64,000 nucleotides of DNA from Micromonospora pallida (lineage in GTDB: Bacteria; Actinomycetota; Actinomycetes; Mycobacteriales; Micromonosporaceae). This document shows, piece after piece, positions 43,786 to 54,297 of this stretch (its first letter is position 1; the number at the start of each line of letters is the position of its first letter). Where the stretch lies: positions 620,001 to 684,000 of the forward strand of contig NZ_FMHW01000002.1 of assembly GCF_900090325.1 (NCBI RefSeq), in the 5' to 3' direction. The translations under genes were made by a program, and so were the position numbers. The notes beneath the pieces are model-generated. The model was not told the DNA's origin. It did no database searches and saw only the letters and a list, made by a program, of their open reading frames with translations.

Positions 43786-44937
43786 GTGGCCCAGCCGACC
43801 ACGCCCGACCCGACCGCGACCGACGCCGCCCCGGCGCCACCGAGCACACCCGCCGAGGACGCGACCCTCCTGGAACGGGCGCTGTTCGAGATCAAGCGGG
43901 TGATCGTCGGGCAGGACCGGATGGTCGAGCGGATGTTCGTCGCCCTTCTCGCCCGGGGCCACTGCCTGCTGGAAGGGGTGCCGGGGGTGGCCAAGACCCT
44001 GGCCGTGGAGACCCTCGCCAAGGTCGTCGGCGGCTCGTTCGCCCGGGTCCAGTTCACCCCCGACCTGGTGCCCGCCGACATCATGGGCACCCGCATCTAC
44101 CGGCAGTCCAGCGAGAAGTTCGATGTGGAGCTGGGGCCGGTCTTCGTCAACTTCCTGCTGGCCGACGAGATCAACCGGGCGCCCGCGAAGGTGCAGTCGG
44201 CGCTGCTGGAGGTGATGAGCGAGCGGCAGGTGTCGATCGGCGGGGAGACCCACCGGGTGCCGGACCCGTTCCTGGTGATGGCCACCCAGAACCCGATCGA
44301 GCAGGAGGGCGTCTACCCGTTGCCCGAGGCGCAGCGGGACCGCTTCCTCATGAAGATCATCGTCGGCTACCCGACGGACGCCGAGGAGCGGGAGATCGTC
44401 TACCGGATGGGGGTGAGCCCGCCCGAGCCGGCGCCGGTGTTCACCACCACCGACCTGCTCGCCCTGCAACGCAAGGCCGACCAGGTCTTCGTGCACAACG
44501 CCCTGGTCGACTACGCCGTCCGGCTGGTGCTGGCCACGCGCACCCCGGCCGAGCACGGGATGCCCGACGTCGCCCAGCTCATCCAGTACGGGGCCAGCCC
44601 CCGGGCGTCGCTCGGCCTGGTCCGGGCCACCCGCGCGCTGGCCCTGCTGCGCGGCCGGGACTACGCGCTGCCCCAGGACGTGCAGGACATCGCCCCGGAC
44701 ATCCTGCGGCACCGGCTGGTGCTCAGCTACGACGCGCTCGCCGACGACGTCCCGGCCGACCACATCGTGCACCGGGTGATGTCGACCATCCCGCTGCCCT
44801 CGGTGGCTCCCCGGCAGCAGGCGACGCCGCAGGGCGGGCCCCATCCGGGCGGACAGCCGCAGGGCGGGCCGCACCCGGGCGGACAGCCGCACCCCGGCCC
44901 GCCGCCGGGTGCCGGCTGGCCCGGGCAGCGGCCGTGA
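43786..44937 (+). CDS. MoxR-family AAA+ ATPase
   Basis: A 383-residue AAA+ chaperone-like ATPase: Walker A EGVPGVAKTL, Walker B LLADEINRAPAKVQ, sensor 1 MATQNPIEQEG, and a C-terminal lid. After residue 345 a Gly/His/Pro/Gln-rich tail (GGPHPGGQP repeats) is added. MoxR proteins help assemble or activate complexes with VWA partners. The GTG follows GGAGGACCG. It is followed by DUF58 and VWA genes with 4-nt overlaps, a classic conserved operon. Confidence 0.92.
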   Translation: MAQPTTPDPTATDAAPAPPSTPAEDATLLERALFEIKRVIVGQDRMVERMFVALLARGHCLLEGVPGVAKTLAVETLAKVVGGSFARVQFTPDLVPADIMGTRIYRQSSEKFDVELGPVFVNFLLADEINRAPAKVQSALLEVMSERQVSIGGETHRVPDPFLVMATQNPIEQEGVYPLPEAQRDRFLMKIIVGYPTDAEEREIVYRMGVSPPEPAPVFTTTDLLALQRKADQVFVHNALVDYAVRLVLATRTPAEHGMPDVAQLIQYGASPRASLGLVRATRALALLRGRDYALPQDVQDIAPDILRHRLVLSYDALADDVPADHIVHRVMSTIPLPSVAPRQQATPQGGPHPGGQPQGGPHPGGQPHPGPPPGAGWPGQRP

Positions 44938-45905
44938 CCCCACCCGTCCGCCGGTCGGCCGGCGTCACCCCCGGTCGCAGCGAGGCGGTCCTCTCCCGGC
45001 TCCAGCTCCTGGTCACCCGCAAACTCGACGGCCTGCTCCAAGGCGACTACGCCGGGCTCCTGCCGGGGCCGGGCAGCGAGGCGGGGGAGTCCCGCGAGTA
45101 CCGCCCCGGTGACGACGTCCGCCGGATGGACTGGCCGGTCACCGCGCGGACCACGATGCCGCACGTGCGGCGTACCGTGGCCGACCGGGAGTTGGAGACG
45201 TGGCTCGCGGTGGATCTCTCGGCGAGCCTGGACTTCGGCACCGGGCAGTGGCTCAAGCGCGAGGTGGTGGTCGCGGCGGTGGCGGCCCTGGCACACCTGA
45301 CCGTCCGGGGTGGCAACCGCATCGGCGCGGTGGTCGGTACCGGCGGTCCGCCGTCCGCGTCCCGGCGGGGCATGCCGCCCGCCGCCCCGGTCGTGCGGCG
45401 GCTGCCGGCCCGCACCGGGCGCAAGGAGGCCCAGGGCCTCGTACGCGCCATCGCCGGCACCGAGATCGGACCGGGACGCGCCGACCTCGGCGCCCTGGTC
45501 GACCTGCTCAACCGGCCGCCCCGGCGGCGGGGCGTGGCGGTGGTGATCTCCGACTTCCTCGCGCCGCCCGAGCAGTGGGGGCGGCCGATCCGTAAGCTGC
45601 GGGTCCGGCACGACGTGCTGGCGATCGAGGTGGTCGACCCGCGTGAGCTGGACCTGCCGGACGTGGGGGTGCTGCCGGTGGTGGACCCGGAGACCGGGGA
45701 ACTGCACGAGGTGCAGACCGCCGATCCGAGGCTGCGCCGCCGGTACGCCGAGGCGGCCGCCGCCCAGCGCGCGGCGATCGCCCGGGAACTGCGGGCGGCC
45801 GGCGCCGCCCACCTGCGTCTGCGTACCGACACCGACTGGCTGCTGGACATGGTGCGCTTCGTGGCCGCGCAGCGGCACGCCCGCACCCGGGGGACGACTC
45901 GATGA
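44934..45905 (+). CDS. DUF58 domain protein (MoxR partner)
   Basis: A 323-residue protein with the DUF58 signature REYRPGDDVRRMDWPVTARTT followed by a VWA-like fold (LETWLAVDLSASLDFGT, VVISDFLAP). DxSxS is present, so it may bind a metal. It is thought to act with MoxR. The GTG start overlaps the moxR stop by 4 nt. Confidence 0.9.
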   Translation: MTPPVRRSAGVTPGRSEAVLSRLQLLVTRKLDGLLQGDYAGLLPGPGSEAGESREYRPGDDVRRMDWPVTARTTMPHVRRTVADRELETWLAVDLSASLDFGTGQWLKREVVVAAVAALAHLTVRGGNRIGAVVGTGGPPSASRRGMPPAAPVVRRLPARTGRKEAQGLVRAIAGTEIGPGRADLGALVDLLNRPPRRRGVAVVISDFLAPPEQWGRPIRKLRVRHDVLAIEVVDPRELDLPDVGVLPVVDPETGELHEVQTADPRLRRRYAEAAAAQRAAIARELRAAGAAHLRLRTDTDWLLDMVRFVAAQRHARTRGTTR

Positions 45906-46852
45906 TCCGTTTGATGCAACCGTGGTGGCTGCTGACCCTGCTGCCCGTGCTCGCCGTCGCGGCGCTGTATGTCTGGCGGCAACGCCACCGCCGGGCGTAC
46001 GCGATGCGCTTCACCAACGTGGACCTGTTGCGGACGCTCGCGCCGAAGGGGCTGGGCTGGCGGCGACACGCGGCGGCCGGCGCGCTGCTGCTCTGTCTGT
46101 TGACGCTGGCCACCGCGACCGCCCGGCCGGCGGTCGACACCGAGGAGCCGCTGGAGCGGGCGACCATCATGCTCGCCATCGACGTGTCGCTGTCCATGCA
46201 GGCCGACGACGTGACCCCGAACCGGTTGCAGGGCGCCCAGGAGGCGGCGAAGCAGTTCGTCGCCGAGCTGCCGGAGACCTACAACCTGGGACTGGTCTCG
46301 TTCGCCAAGTCGGCGAACGTGCTGGTGCCGCCGACGAAGGACCGGGCCGCCGTGACGGCCGCCATCGACGGGCTGGTGCTGGCCGAGGCGACCGCCACCG
46401 GTGAGGCGGTCTTCACCTGCCTGGAGGCGATCCGGTCGGTGCCGGCCGACGGTGCGGCGGGCCTCCCGCCGGCCCGGATCGTGCTGCTCTCCGACGGGTT
46501 CCGCACCGCGGGGCGGTCGGTGGAGGAGGCCGCGGCGGCGGCGCAGGCGGCCAACGTTCCGGTCTCGACGATCGCGTTCGGCACCGATTCGGGGCAGGTG
46601 GACATCGGCGGTCAGGTGCAGCGGGTGCCGGTGGACCGGTTGGCGCTGGCCGACCTGGCGGAAACCACCGAGGGGCACTTCTACGAGGCGGCCTCGGTGA
46701 CCGAGTTGAAGCAGGTGTACCAGGACATGGGCAGCTCGATCGGATTCCGTACCGAACCCCGGGAGATCACCCAGTGGTACGCCGGCGTGGCGCTGCTCTT
46801 CGCCCTCGCCGCAGCCGGCGCGAGTCTGCTCTGGACGCCGCGCCTGCTCTGA
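45902..46852 (+). CDS. VWA-domain membrane protein (BatA-like)
   Basis: A 316-residue protein with two N-terminal helices (about 8-24 and 60-76), a VWA domain with the MIDAS motif LAIDVSLSMQADD, later threonine TATGEAV and LLSDGFRTAG, and a C-terminal helix. It resembles aerotolerance protein BatA and is the membrane-bound metal-binding partner of the MoxR system. The ATG overlaps the DUF58 stop by 4 nt. Confidence 0.9.
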   Translation: MIRLMQPWWLLTLLPVLAVAALYVWRQRHRRAYAMRFTNVDLLRTLAPKGLGWRRHAAAGALLLCLLTLATATARPAVDTEEPLERATIMLAIDVSLSMQADDVTPNRLQGAQEAAKQFVAELPETYNLGLVSFAKSANVLVPPTKDRAAVTAAIDGLVLAEATATGEAVFTCLEAIRSVPADGAAGLPPARIVLLSDGFRTAGRSVEEAAAAAQAANVPVSTIAFGTDSGQVDIGGQVQRVPVDRLALADLAETTEGHFYEAASVTELKQVYQDMGSSIGFRTEPREITQWYAGVALLFALAAAGASLLWTPRLL

Positions 46853-46946
46853 ACCCGGTCCGCGCGGTGCGGGGCTGCCGTCGTACGTGCCCGATGGTGG
46901 TCCCGCACCGGCACCGGTCGGCGACCGTCCGAACGGGGCCGGTGGG

Positions 46947-47033
46947 TCAGTGGCTTCCGCTGGTGAGGACGAAGAGGACGGCGACCCAGACGGCGGCGAG
47001 GGTGAAGCCCAGCGGGGCGACGTAGCGGCTCAT
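46947..47033 (-). CDS. possible 28-residue membrane microprotein
   Basis: MSRYVAPLG followed by FTLAAVWVAVLFVLTSGSH: one clear hydrophobic helix, ATG preceded by GGAG at 8 nt. The frame is short enough to be chance, but start, ribosome site and hydrophobicity agree. It lies between the convergent VWA gene and the divergent fabG gene. Confidence 0.45.
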   Translation of the reverse strand: MSRYVAPLGFTLAAVWVAVLFVLTSGSH

Positions 47034-48175
<1,142 letters not shown>

Positions 48176-48214
48176 CGCGGCCACCCGCACCGACACAACC
48201 ACGGAGGGACCCAC

Positions 48215-48982
48215 ATGTCCGGACTGCTGGCCGGTAAGCGGCTGCTGGTCACCGGCGTCATCACCGACGCCTCGATCGCCTTCTCGGTGGCGAAGCTCGC
48301 CCAGGAGAACGGCGCCCAGGTCGTGCTCACCGGCTTCGGCCGCCTCTCCCTGGTCGAGCGGATCGCCAAGCGGCTGCCCGAGCCCGCCCCGGTGATCGAA
48401 CTCGACGTGACCAACGTCGAGCACCTGGCCGGTCTCGCCGACAAGGTCCGCGAGCACGTCGACGGCCTGGACGGGGTGGTGCACTCGATCGGCTTCGCCC
48501 CGCAGAGCTGCCTCGGCGGCGGCTTCCTCGACGCGCCCTGGGAGGACGTGGCCACCGCGCTGCACGTCTCCACGTACTCCTACAAGTCGCTGGCCATGGC
48601 GGCGCTGCCGCTGATGGCCCCGGGCGGCTCCGTGGTCGGCCTCACCTTCGACGCCACCAAGGCGTGGCCGGTCTACGACTGGATGGGCGTGGCCAAGGCC
48701 GGGCTGGAGTCCGCCTCCCGCTACCTGGCGCTGCACCTCGGCCCGAAGGGCATCCGCAGCAACCTGGTCGCCGCCGGCCCGCTGCGCACCATCGCGGCGA
48801 AGTCCATCCCCGGGTTCGACCAGTTCGAGACGGCGTGGACCGAGCGGGCCCCGCTGGGCTGGAACCTGACCGACCAGGAGCCGGCCGCGCGGGCCTGCCT
48901 GGCGCTCCTCTCCGACTGGTTCCCGGCCACCACCGGCGAGATCGTCCACGTCGACGGCGGGTACCACGCCCTCGGCGCCTGA
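48215..48982 (+). CDS. inhA: enoyl-ACP reductase (InhA/FabI)
   Basis: A 255-residue NADH-dependent enoyl-ACP reductase, the last step of each fatty-acid elongation round. Visible are the divergent nucleotide motif LLVTGVITDASIAFSVA, HSIGFAP, and the catalytic YDWMGVAK with the Tyr-x6-Lys spacing of this family. The length and sequence are closer to mycobacterial InhA than to E. coli FabI. The ATG follows GGAGGG. The operon ends at a strong hairpin. Confidence 0.95.
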   Translation: MSGLLAGKRLLVTGVITDASIAFSVAKLAQENGAQVVLTGFGRLSLVERIAKRLPEPAPVIELDVTNVEHLAGLADKVREHVDGLDGVVHSIGFAPQSCLGGGFLDAPWEDVATALHVSTYSYKSLAMAALPLMAPGGSVVGLTFDATKAWPVYDWMGVAKAGLESASRYLALHLGPKGIRSNLVAAGPLRTIAAKSIPGFDQFETAWTERAPLGWNLTDQEPAARACLALLSDWFPATTGEIVHVDGGYHALGA

Positions 48983-48990
48983 CCGCGTCA

Positions 48991-49030
48991 CGACGCCCCC
49001 GCTGTCGGCTCCGCCACAGCGGGGGCGTCG
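48991..49030 (+). terminator. hairpin terminator after inhA
   Basis: A perfect 15-bp stem (CGACGCCCCCGCTGT and its complement) with a 10-nt loop, 8 nt after the inhA stop. Confidence 0.85.
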
Positions 49031-49092
49031 TGCGTGCGCGGGACGAGGGGCCGTCGCGGGACGACCCCGGTGCGCGGGGAACAATGGGGGGC

Positions 49093-50118
49093 ATGGCGTA
49101 CGACGCGGTGGTGCTGGTCTCCTTCGGCGGCCCGGAGCGGCCCGAGGACGTGATGCCGTTCCTGCAGAACGTGACCCGGGGCCGGGGGGTTCCCCCGGAG
49201 CGGCTCGCCGAGGTCGTCGAGCACTACCAGCACTTCGGCGGGGTCTCCCCGATCAACCAGCAGTGCCGTGACCTGCTCGCCGCGATCCGGGCCGACTTCG
49301 CCGCGCACGGGCTCGACCTGCCGGTGTACTGGGGCAACCGCAACTGGCACCCGATGCTCGCCGACACCGTCGCGCAGCTGCGCGACGACGGAGTACGCCG
49401 GGCGTTGGCCTTCGTCACCAGCGCGTACGGCGGCTACTCCTCCTGCCGGCAGTACCAGGAGGACATCGCCGCGGCCCGGGCGGCGGTCGGGCCGGACGCG
49501 CCGGTGATCGACAAGCTCCGCCAGTTCTGGGACCACCCCGGCTTCGTCGAGCCGCACACCGACGCGGTCCGGGCCGCGCTGGCCCAGCTCGACCCGGCGA
49601 GGCGGGCCACCACCCGCCTGGTCTTCACCGCGCACTCGGTGCCCACCTCGATGGCGGCCACCGCCGGCCCGCACGGCGGCCGGTACGAGGCACAACTGCG
49701 CGAGACCGCTCGGCTGGTGGCCACGGCGGCGGCGCCCGACCTGCCGTACGACCTGGTGTGGCAGAGCCGCTCCGGCCCGCCGCAGGTGCCCTGGCTTGAG
49801 CCGGACGTCAACGACCACCTCGGCAAGCTGGCCGGGGACGGTGTCACCAGCGTGGTGGTCAGCCCGATCGGGTTCGTCTCCGACCACCTCGAGGTGGTCT
49901 GGGACCTGGACACCGAGGCGCTGGCCACGGCCAGACAGCTCGGCCTGGACTTCGTCCGGGCCGCCAGCCCCGGCACCGATCCCCGGTTCGTGACGATGGT
50001 GCGGGAACTGGTCACCGAGCGGCTCGACCCGGCCGGGCCAGCACCGCGCCGGCTCGGGGAACTGCCCGGCTGGGACACCTGCCCGACCACGTGCTGCGTA
50101 CCCGCCCGCCGCCCCTGA
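49093..50118 (+). CDS. hemH: ferrochelatase (coproporphyrin III type)
   Basis: A 341-residue ferrochelatase with the catalytic His in FTAHSVPTSM and the Glu in IGFVSDHLEVVWDLD. The C-terminus WDTCPTTCCVPARRP contributes a CxxxCC cluster, as in actinobacterial ferrochelatases that carry a [2Fe-2S] centre. Actinobacterial members insert iron into coproporphyrin III (family knowledge), so cpfC is the more exact name. The start could be ATG 49084, three codons earlier; 49093 has GGGGGG before it. Confidence 0.92.
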   Translation: MAYDAVVLVSFGGPERPEDVMPFLQNVTRGRGVPPERLAEVVEHYQHFGGVSPINQQCRDLLAAIRADFAAHGLDLPVYWGNRNWHPMLADTVAQLRDDGVRRALAFVTSAYGGYSSCRQYQEDIAAARAAVGPDAPVIDKLRQFWDHPGFVEPHTDAVRAALAQLDPARRATTRLVFTAHSVPTSMAATAGPHGGRYEAQLRETARLVATAAAPDLPYDLVWQSRSGPPQVPWLEPDVNDHLGKLAGDGVTSVVVSPIGFVSDHLEVVWDLDTEALATARQLGLDFVRAASPGTDPRFVTMVRELVTERLDPAGPAPRRLGELPGWDTCPTTCCVPARRP

Positions 50119-50168
50119 CCCGTCCCGCGTCCCACCGACCGGAGACTCCGAGCACCCCGAGGGAAGAG

Positions 50169-50948
50169 ATGATCGAGCGGAAGCCGGTGGCCAGTTGGCT
50201 CACCGACATGGACGGCGTGCTGGTGCACGAGGGCCAGCCGGTGCCGGGCGCACCGGAGTTCATCAACCGGCTGCGTGCCTCCGGCAAGCCGTTTCTGGTG
50301 CTCACCAACAACTCCATTTACACGCCGCGTGACCTGTGCGCCCGGCTCAACCGGATGGGCTTCGAGGTGCCCGAGCACGCGATCTGGACGGCGGCGCTGG
50401 CCACCGCCCAGTTCCTGGTCGACCAGCGGCCGGGCGGCACCGCGTACGTGATCGGCGAGGCGGGGCTGACCACCGCGCTGCACGCGGTCGGGTACGTGCT
50501 CACCGACTTCGAGCCGGACTACGTGGTGCTGGGGGAGACCCGCACCTACAGCTTCGAGGCGATCACCAAGGCCGTTCGGCTGATCAACGGCGGGGCCCGG
50601 TTCATCTGCACCAACCCGGACGTCACCGGCCCCTCGGTGGAGGGCGCGTTGCCGGCGGCCGGCTCGGTCGCGGCGATGATCTCCAAGGCGACCGGGGTGG
50701 AGCCGTACTTCGTCGGCAAGCCGAACCCGATGATGATGCGTTCGGCGCTGAACACCATCGAGGCGCACTCGGAGAGCACCGCGATGATCGGCGACCGGAT
50801 GGACACCGACGTCCTCTGCGGCCTCGAGGCCGGTCTGGAGACCATCCTGGTGCTCACCGGCATCAGCACCCGGGCGGAGGCGGAGCGGTACCCGTACCGG
50901 CCGTCGCGGATCGTCGACTCGGTGCTCGACCTGATCGACGAGATCTGA
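50169..50948 (+). CDS. HAD-IIA family sugar-phosphate phosphatase
   Basis: A 259-residue HAD hydrolase of the NagD/PGP group. Motif I is DMDGVLVHEG, motif II VLTNNS, the cap is C2 type, and motif III/IV is YFVGKPNPMMM with MIGDRMDTDVLCG. The first Asp of the usual DxDxT/V motif is present (D-M-D). It should dephosphorylate a small sugar or nucleotide phosphate. The ATG follows GAGGGAAGAG. Confidence 0.88.
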   Translation: MIERKPVASWLTDMDGVLVHEGQPVPGAPEFINRLRASGKPFLVLTNNSIYTPRDLCARLNRMGFEVPEHAIWTAALATAQFLVDQRPGGTAYVIGEAGLTTALHAVGYVLTDFEPDYVVLGETRTYSFEAITKAVRLINGGARFICTNPDVTGPSVEGALPAAGSVAAMISKATGVEPYFVGKPNPMMMRSALNTIEAHSESTAMIGDRMDTDVLCGLEAGLETILVLTGISTRAEAERYPYRPSRIVDSVLDLIDEI

Positions 50949-50950
50949 GT

Positions 50951-50998
50951 CGCCCCCGGCCGTGCGTCCCGTCAGCGGGCCGCAGGTCGCCGGGGGCG
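50951..50998. terminator. bidirectional hairpin
   Basis: A 10-bp stem (CGCCCCCGGC and its complement) with a 28-nt loop between the convergent HAD gene and the next leftward gene. Confidence 0.6.
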
Positions 50999-51003
50999 TC
51001 CGG

Positions 51004-51795
51004 TCAGGGGCGCAGCGGGGCGTTGCAGGCGGCGACGAGGGCGCGTCGGCAGGCGGTGGTCAGCGGCCGGAGCGCCGCGTCCCGTTGCTGCGCCTCGTAC
51101 CCGTTGACCGCGCCACCCGGGGCAGCGTGCTCGGCCAGCGCGAGCACCCGGTCGAGCACGGCGGCCCGGGCGAACAGCCGCCGGGACCGCGGATCGAACC
51201 CGGGCGGCAGGTCGGTGGTGCCGTCCGGGCGGCGCAGCGCGGCCAGCGCGCCGGCCAGCTCGGGCCGCCACTGGGCGACGTCCAGCCGGGTCAACGCGGC
51301 GGTGGTCTCGGCCAGCGCGGTGGCCAGCTCCGCCTCCGCCTCGGCGGCGCCGGGCATCGTCAGGGACGCGGCGGGGGCGTTGGGCGGCAGCGGATAGCAC
51401 CGCCACAGCACCGTCTCCCAGGTCATCCCGGAGCCGGAGGTGTGCGTCCGGACCTCCGGGATCAGGCCCAGCCCACCGGCGACGACCGCCTCACCGGCGA
51501 CCAGGGCCGCCCCGGTGAAGTCACCCGGGCCGGGCAGGCCGCGTGGGTCGCCCGGCGCGGGCAGCACCAGTCGGATCTCGTCCGGCGAGAGCCGGGCCAG
51601 GGTGGGCAGCGCGTCGCGCAGGGGCACGTCCGTCCAGGTGCCGGGAGCGTCCGCGACGAGGTGCTCCTCGTTACCGGCGACGGCGTCGGGCACCTCGTCG
51701 AACGGGACCAGCCCGGCGCGCCACGCGCGTACCCAGGCCACGAAGCGGCTCGACCGGCGCGGCGCGAGAGTGACCGCGTCCGTTGCGGGAGACAT
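51004..51795 (-). CDS. conserved actinobacterial protein of unknown function
   Basis: A 263-residue cytoplasmic protein I could not place in a named family. It has RFVAWVRAWRAGLVPFDEV near the N-terminus and an acidic/alanine-rich helical C-terminal half. There is no signal peptide or membrane helix. The ATG at 51795 is preceded by TACCCT at 7 nt and no ribosome site, suggesting a leaderless mRNA. It is divergent from the DUF3097-like gene. Confidence 0.75.
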   Translation of the reverse strand: MSPATDAVTLAPRRSSRFVAWVRAWRAGLVPFDEVPDAVAGNEEHLVADAPGTWTDVPLRDALPTLARLSPDEIRLVLPAPGDPRGLPGPGDFTGAALVAGEAVVAGGLGLIPEVRTHTSGSGMTWETVLWRCYPLPPNAPAASLTMPGAAEAEAELATALAETTAALTRLDVAQWRPELAGALAALRRPDGTTDLPPGFDPRSRRLFARAAVLDRVLALAEHAAPGGAVNGYEAQQRDAALRPLTTACRRALVAACNAPLRP

Positions 51796-51950
51796 GCAGA
51801 GAAGGGTACGTCCTGACGGCGGCTCTGTCTCGACCGTCGTTGGGGGCGTACCGCCTGCCCTGGATTGCCCCTTTTCGCCCGGCGGTGGCCCGGCCAGCGG
51901 GCGGCGCGCCTGCCTCCGGCCGGCCGACCGGGCGGTTACCGTCACGGGCC

Positions 51951-52763
51951 ATGGGGAGGCGATACGGCGAGGACGTGCTCGCGGGAGACTGGCGACGGCG
52001 CAGGGTGATCCCCGAGGTGGACGCCGAACCCGAACTGGTGGTCGAGGACGCCGACTCGGGCTTCTGCGGCGCGGTGGTCGGGTTCGAGGCCGGTGCGGTG
52101 GTGCTGGAGGACCGGCACGGCCGGCGGCGCAACTTCCCGCTGCTGCCGGCGGCGTTCCTGCTCGATGGGGAGCCGGTCACGCTGCGCCGGCCGACCCGCG
52201 CGCCGGTGCCGTCCGCCCGACGGCGCACCGCCTCCGGATCCATCGCCGTCGAGGGGGTACGCGCCCAGGTGGCGAAGGCCAGCCGGATCTGGGTGGAGGG
52301 GGTGCACGACGCCGCCCTGGTAGAACGGATCTGGGGCGACGACCTGCGGATCGAGGGCGTCGTGGTGGAGCCGCTGGACGGCATCGACGCCCTCGCCGAG
52401 GAGGTTCGCGCCTTCGCGCCCGGGCCGGGCCGGCGGCTCGGGGTGCTCGTCGACCACCTGGTGCCCGGTTCCAAGGAGAGCCGGATCGTGGCCCGGGTCG
52501 ACTCGCCGCACGTGCTGGTGACCGGCCACCCCTACGTCGACGTCTGGCAGGCGGTGAAGCCGGCCGCGCTCGGCATCGCGGCGTGGCCGGTGGTGCCGCC
52601 GGGACGGCCCTGGAAAGAGGGGGTCTGCGCCGCCCTCGGGGTGGCCGACCCGGCGGACATGTGGCGGCACATCCTGTCCCGGGTGGACAGCTTCGCCGAC
52701 GTGGAGACCCCGCTGATCAACGCGATGGAACGCCTCATCGACTTCGTCACCGACCCGGCGTGA
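51951..52763 (+). CDS. DUF3097-like conserved actinobacterial protein
   Basis: A 270-residue protein with the pattern of the actinobacterial DUF3097 family: RYGEDVLAGDWRRRRVIPEV, WVEGVHDAALVERIWGDDLR, LVDHLVPGSKESRI and HVLVTGHPYVDVWQAVKP. The middle resembles Toprim-type DNA/RNA-binding folds (inference). The ATG has TACCGT 8 nt upstream and no clear ribosome site. Confidence 0.85.
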   Translation: MGRRYGEDVLAGDWRRRRVIPEVDAEPELVVEDADSGFCGAVVGFEAGAVVLEDRHGRRRNFPLLPAAFLLDGEPVTLRRPTRAPVPSARRRTASGSIAVEGVRAQVAKASRIWVEGVHDAALVERIWGDDLRIEGVVVEPLDGIDALAEEVRAFAPGPGRRLGVLVDHLVPGSKESRIVARVDSPHVLVTGHPYVDVWQAVKPAALGIAAWPVVPPGRPWKEGVCAALGVADPADMWRHILSRVDSFADVETPLINAMERLIDFVTDPA

Positions 52764-52796
52764 GGCGTCGGCTGAGCTGGTAGCCGGGCGGCGTCG

Positions 52797-52866
52797 GCTG
52801 GGGTGGTAGCAGGGGACCCTTGTTACCGCTTTTTGACGTGCAGGGGACCCCTGCTACCAGCCCAGC
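52797..52866. repeat. inverted repeat (REP-like) after the DUF3097-like gene
   Basis: Two 23-nt arms (52797-52819 and 52844-52866) pair at 21 of 23 positions; each contains GGTAGCAGGGG or its complement. It may serve as a bidirectional terminator. A partial direct repeat (GTCGGCTGAGCTGGTAGC) precedes it. From memory, palindromes of the AGGGGACCC type are common in Micromonosporaceae intergenic DNA. Confidence 0.65.
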
Positions 52867-52890
52867 CGCCCCACCCTCAGCGGGCGACCG

Positions 52891-54207
52891 TCAGGGCTCT
52901 TCGTCCGGGGTGCGGGTGAGGACGAAGGTCGCCACGTCCAGAGCGACTGCCCGGCCGTCGCCGTCGCGCAGCACGGCGAGTAGCTCGCCGTTCTCCTCGG
53001 CGGAGCAGCCCCGCCACCGGTCCGGCCCGGCCGGCGCGAACCGGAGCATCCGCTCGCCCCGCCGGTACGCCACCAGCTGGCCCGCGCCGGCGTCCCAGGT
53101 GACGTCGGTCGGGTGCCCCATCCACCACCAGCGCCCGGTCAGCTCGGCCACCTCGGCCGGCGGCGCAGCGGTGGCCGGTCGCCAGGGCGTGGCCAGGGCC
53201 GGTTCGGCGTCGAGCACGGTGGTGAGCACCTGCTGGCCGAGCAGACTGATCCCGCCGACCCGGAAGCCGTACGAGTTGGCGAAGCCGACGACGCCGGTGC
53301 GGGACGGCCGGTGCACCGCCAGGGCGGCGACGTAGCCGGGCATCGAGCCGCCGTGGCCGACGTACACCCGGTCGCCCTGGCGGTAGAGCTCCAGCCCGAG
53401 GCCGTGGCCGCCGCGCCAGGAGTCGAGGTCGCTGATCACCACGGGCGCGCACATCTCGGTCAGGCTCGCGGCGGCGAGCACCCCCGGTGCCGGGTCGGCG
53501 AGGAAGGCCGCCCAGGTGGCCAGGTCGGCGGCGGTCGCCCAGAGCTGGCCGGCCGGGGCCATCGCCCCGGTGTCGGTCCGGGGCTCCTCGCGGAGCGTGT
53601 CGTGCCAGGGGTGCACCACGTAGCCCCGGGCGAACGGCTCGGTGGCCTGGTACGTGGTGCGGCGCATGCCGAGCGGGTCGAGGATCCGCTCCCGCAGCAG
53701 GTCGAACCAGGGCTTACCGGTGAGCCGTTCCAGCACCCCGCCGAGCAGCCCGTACGCCAGGTTGGAGTAGTGGTAGCTCAGGTGCGGCGGGTACGCGATC
53801 TTGTCCGCGCTCAGCCCGGCGAGCAGGGTGGCCAGGTCTCCGCCCTCGGCGCGTTCCCACCACTGGCCGTCCGGCTCCCGTTGCAGGCCGCTGGCGTGGC
53901 CGAGGAGTTGGCGCAGGGTGAGCGCGCCGAGCGGGGTGCCGGGCAGGTGCCGGTCGAGGGGGTCGTCCAGGGTGAGCCGTCCGGCGTCGCGCTCCTGCAT
54001 GACCAGCACGGCGGTCATGGTCTTGCTGATCGAGCCGAGCCGGTACTGGAGGTCGACGTCCGGGCGTGGGTGCTCCCCGGCGACGCCAAGGTGGATCAGT
54101 GCCCCGTCGCGGACCACGCCGATCAGCAGGGAGGGGGCGTGACCGGCGGCCTGCGCCTCGGCGACGAGGCCGTCCACCCGACGGGCGGTCTCCGGTGACA
54201 GGGACAT
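52891..54207 (-). CDS. serine beta-lactamase-like hydrolase (class C/DD-peptidase fold)
   Basis: A 438-residue penicillin-binding-protein-like serine hydrolase: SISK (nucleophile Ser and Lys), YSN (about residue 146) and HGG (KTG equivalent). A C-terminal lipocalin-like beta domain follows (TGRWWWMGHPTDVTWDA). No signal peptide is visible, so it may be cytoplasmic, as for many esterase-like members. The start follows GGAGGAACG. Confidence 0.9.
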   Translation of the reverse strand: MSLSPETARRVDGLVAEAQAAGHAPSLLIGVVRDGALIHLGVAGEHPRPDVDLQYRLGSISKTMTAVLVMQERDAGRLTLDDPLDRHLPGTPLGALTLRQLLGHASGLQREPDGQWWERAEGGDLATLLAGLSADKIAYPPHLSYHYSNLAYGLLGGVLERLTGKPWFDLLRERILDPLGMRRTTYQATEPFARGYVVHPWHDTLREEPRTDTGAMAPAGQLWATAADLATWAAFLADPAPGVLAAASLTEMCAPVVISDLDSWRGGHGLGLELYRQGDRVYVGHGGSMPGYVAALAVHRPSRTGVVGFANSYGFRVGGISLLGQQVLTTVLDAEPALATPWRPATAAPPAEVAELTGRWWWMGHPTDVTWDAGAGQLVAYRRGERMLRFAPAGPDRWRGCSAEENGELLAVLRDGDGRAVALDVATFVLTRTPDEEP

Positions 54208-54297
54208 GTCGTTCCTCCAGGGCCGGTACGGGACGTCGGCCCGAGCTTACTGATCTCCAAATAGGTGGGGGTGCGCTCACGTGCGAGTATCGAAGGC

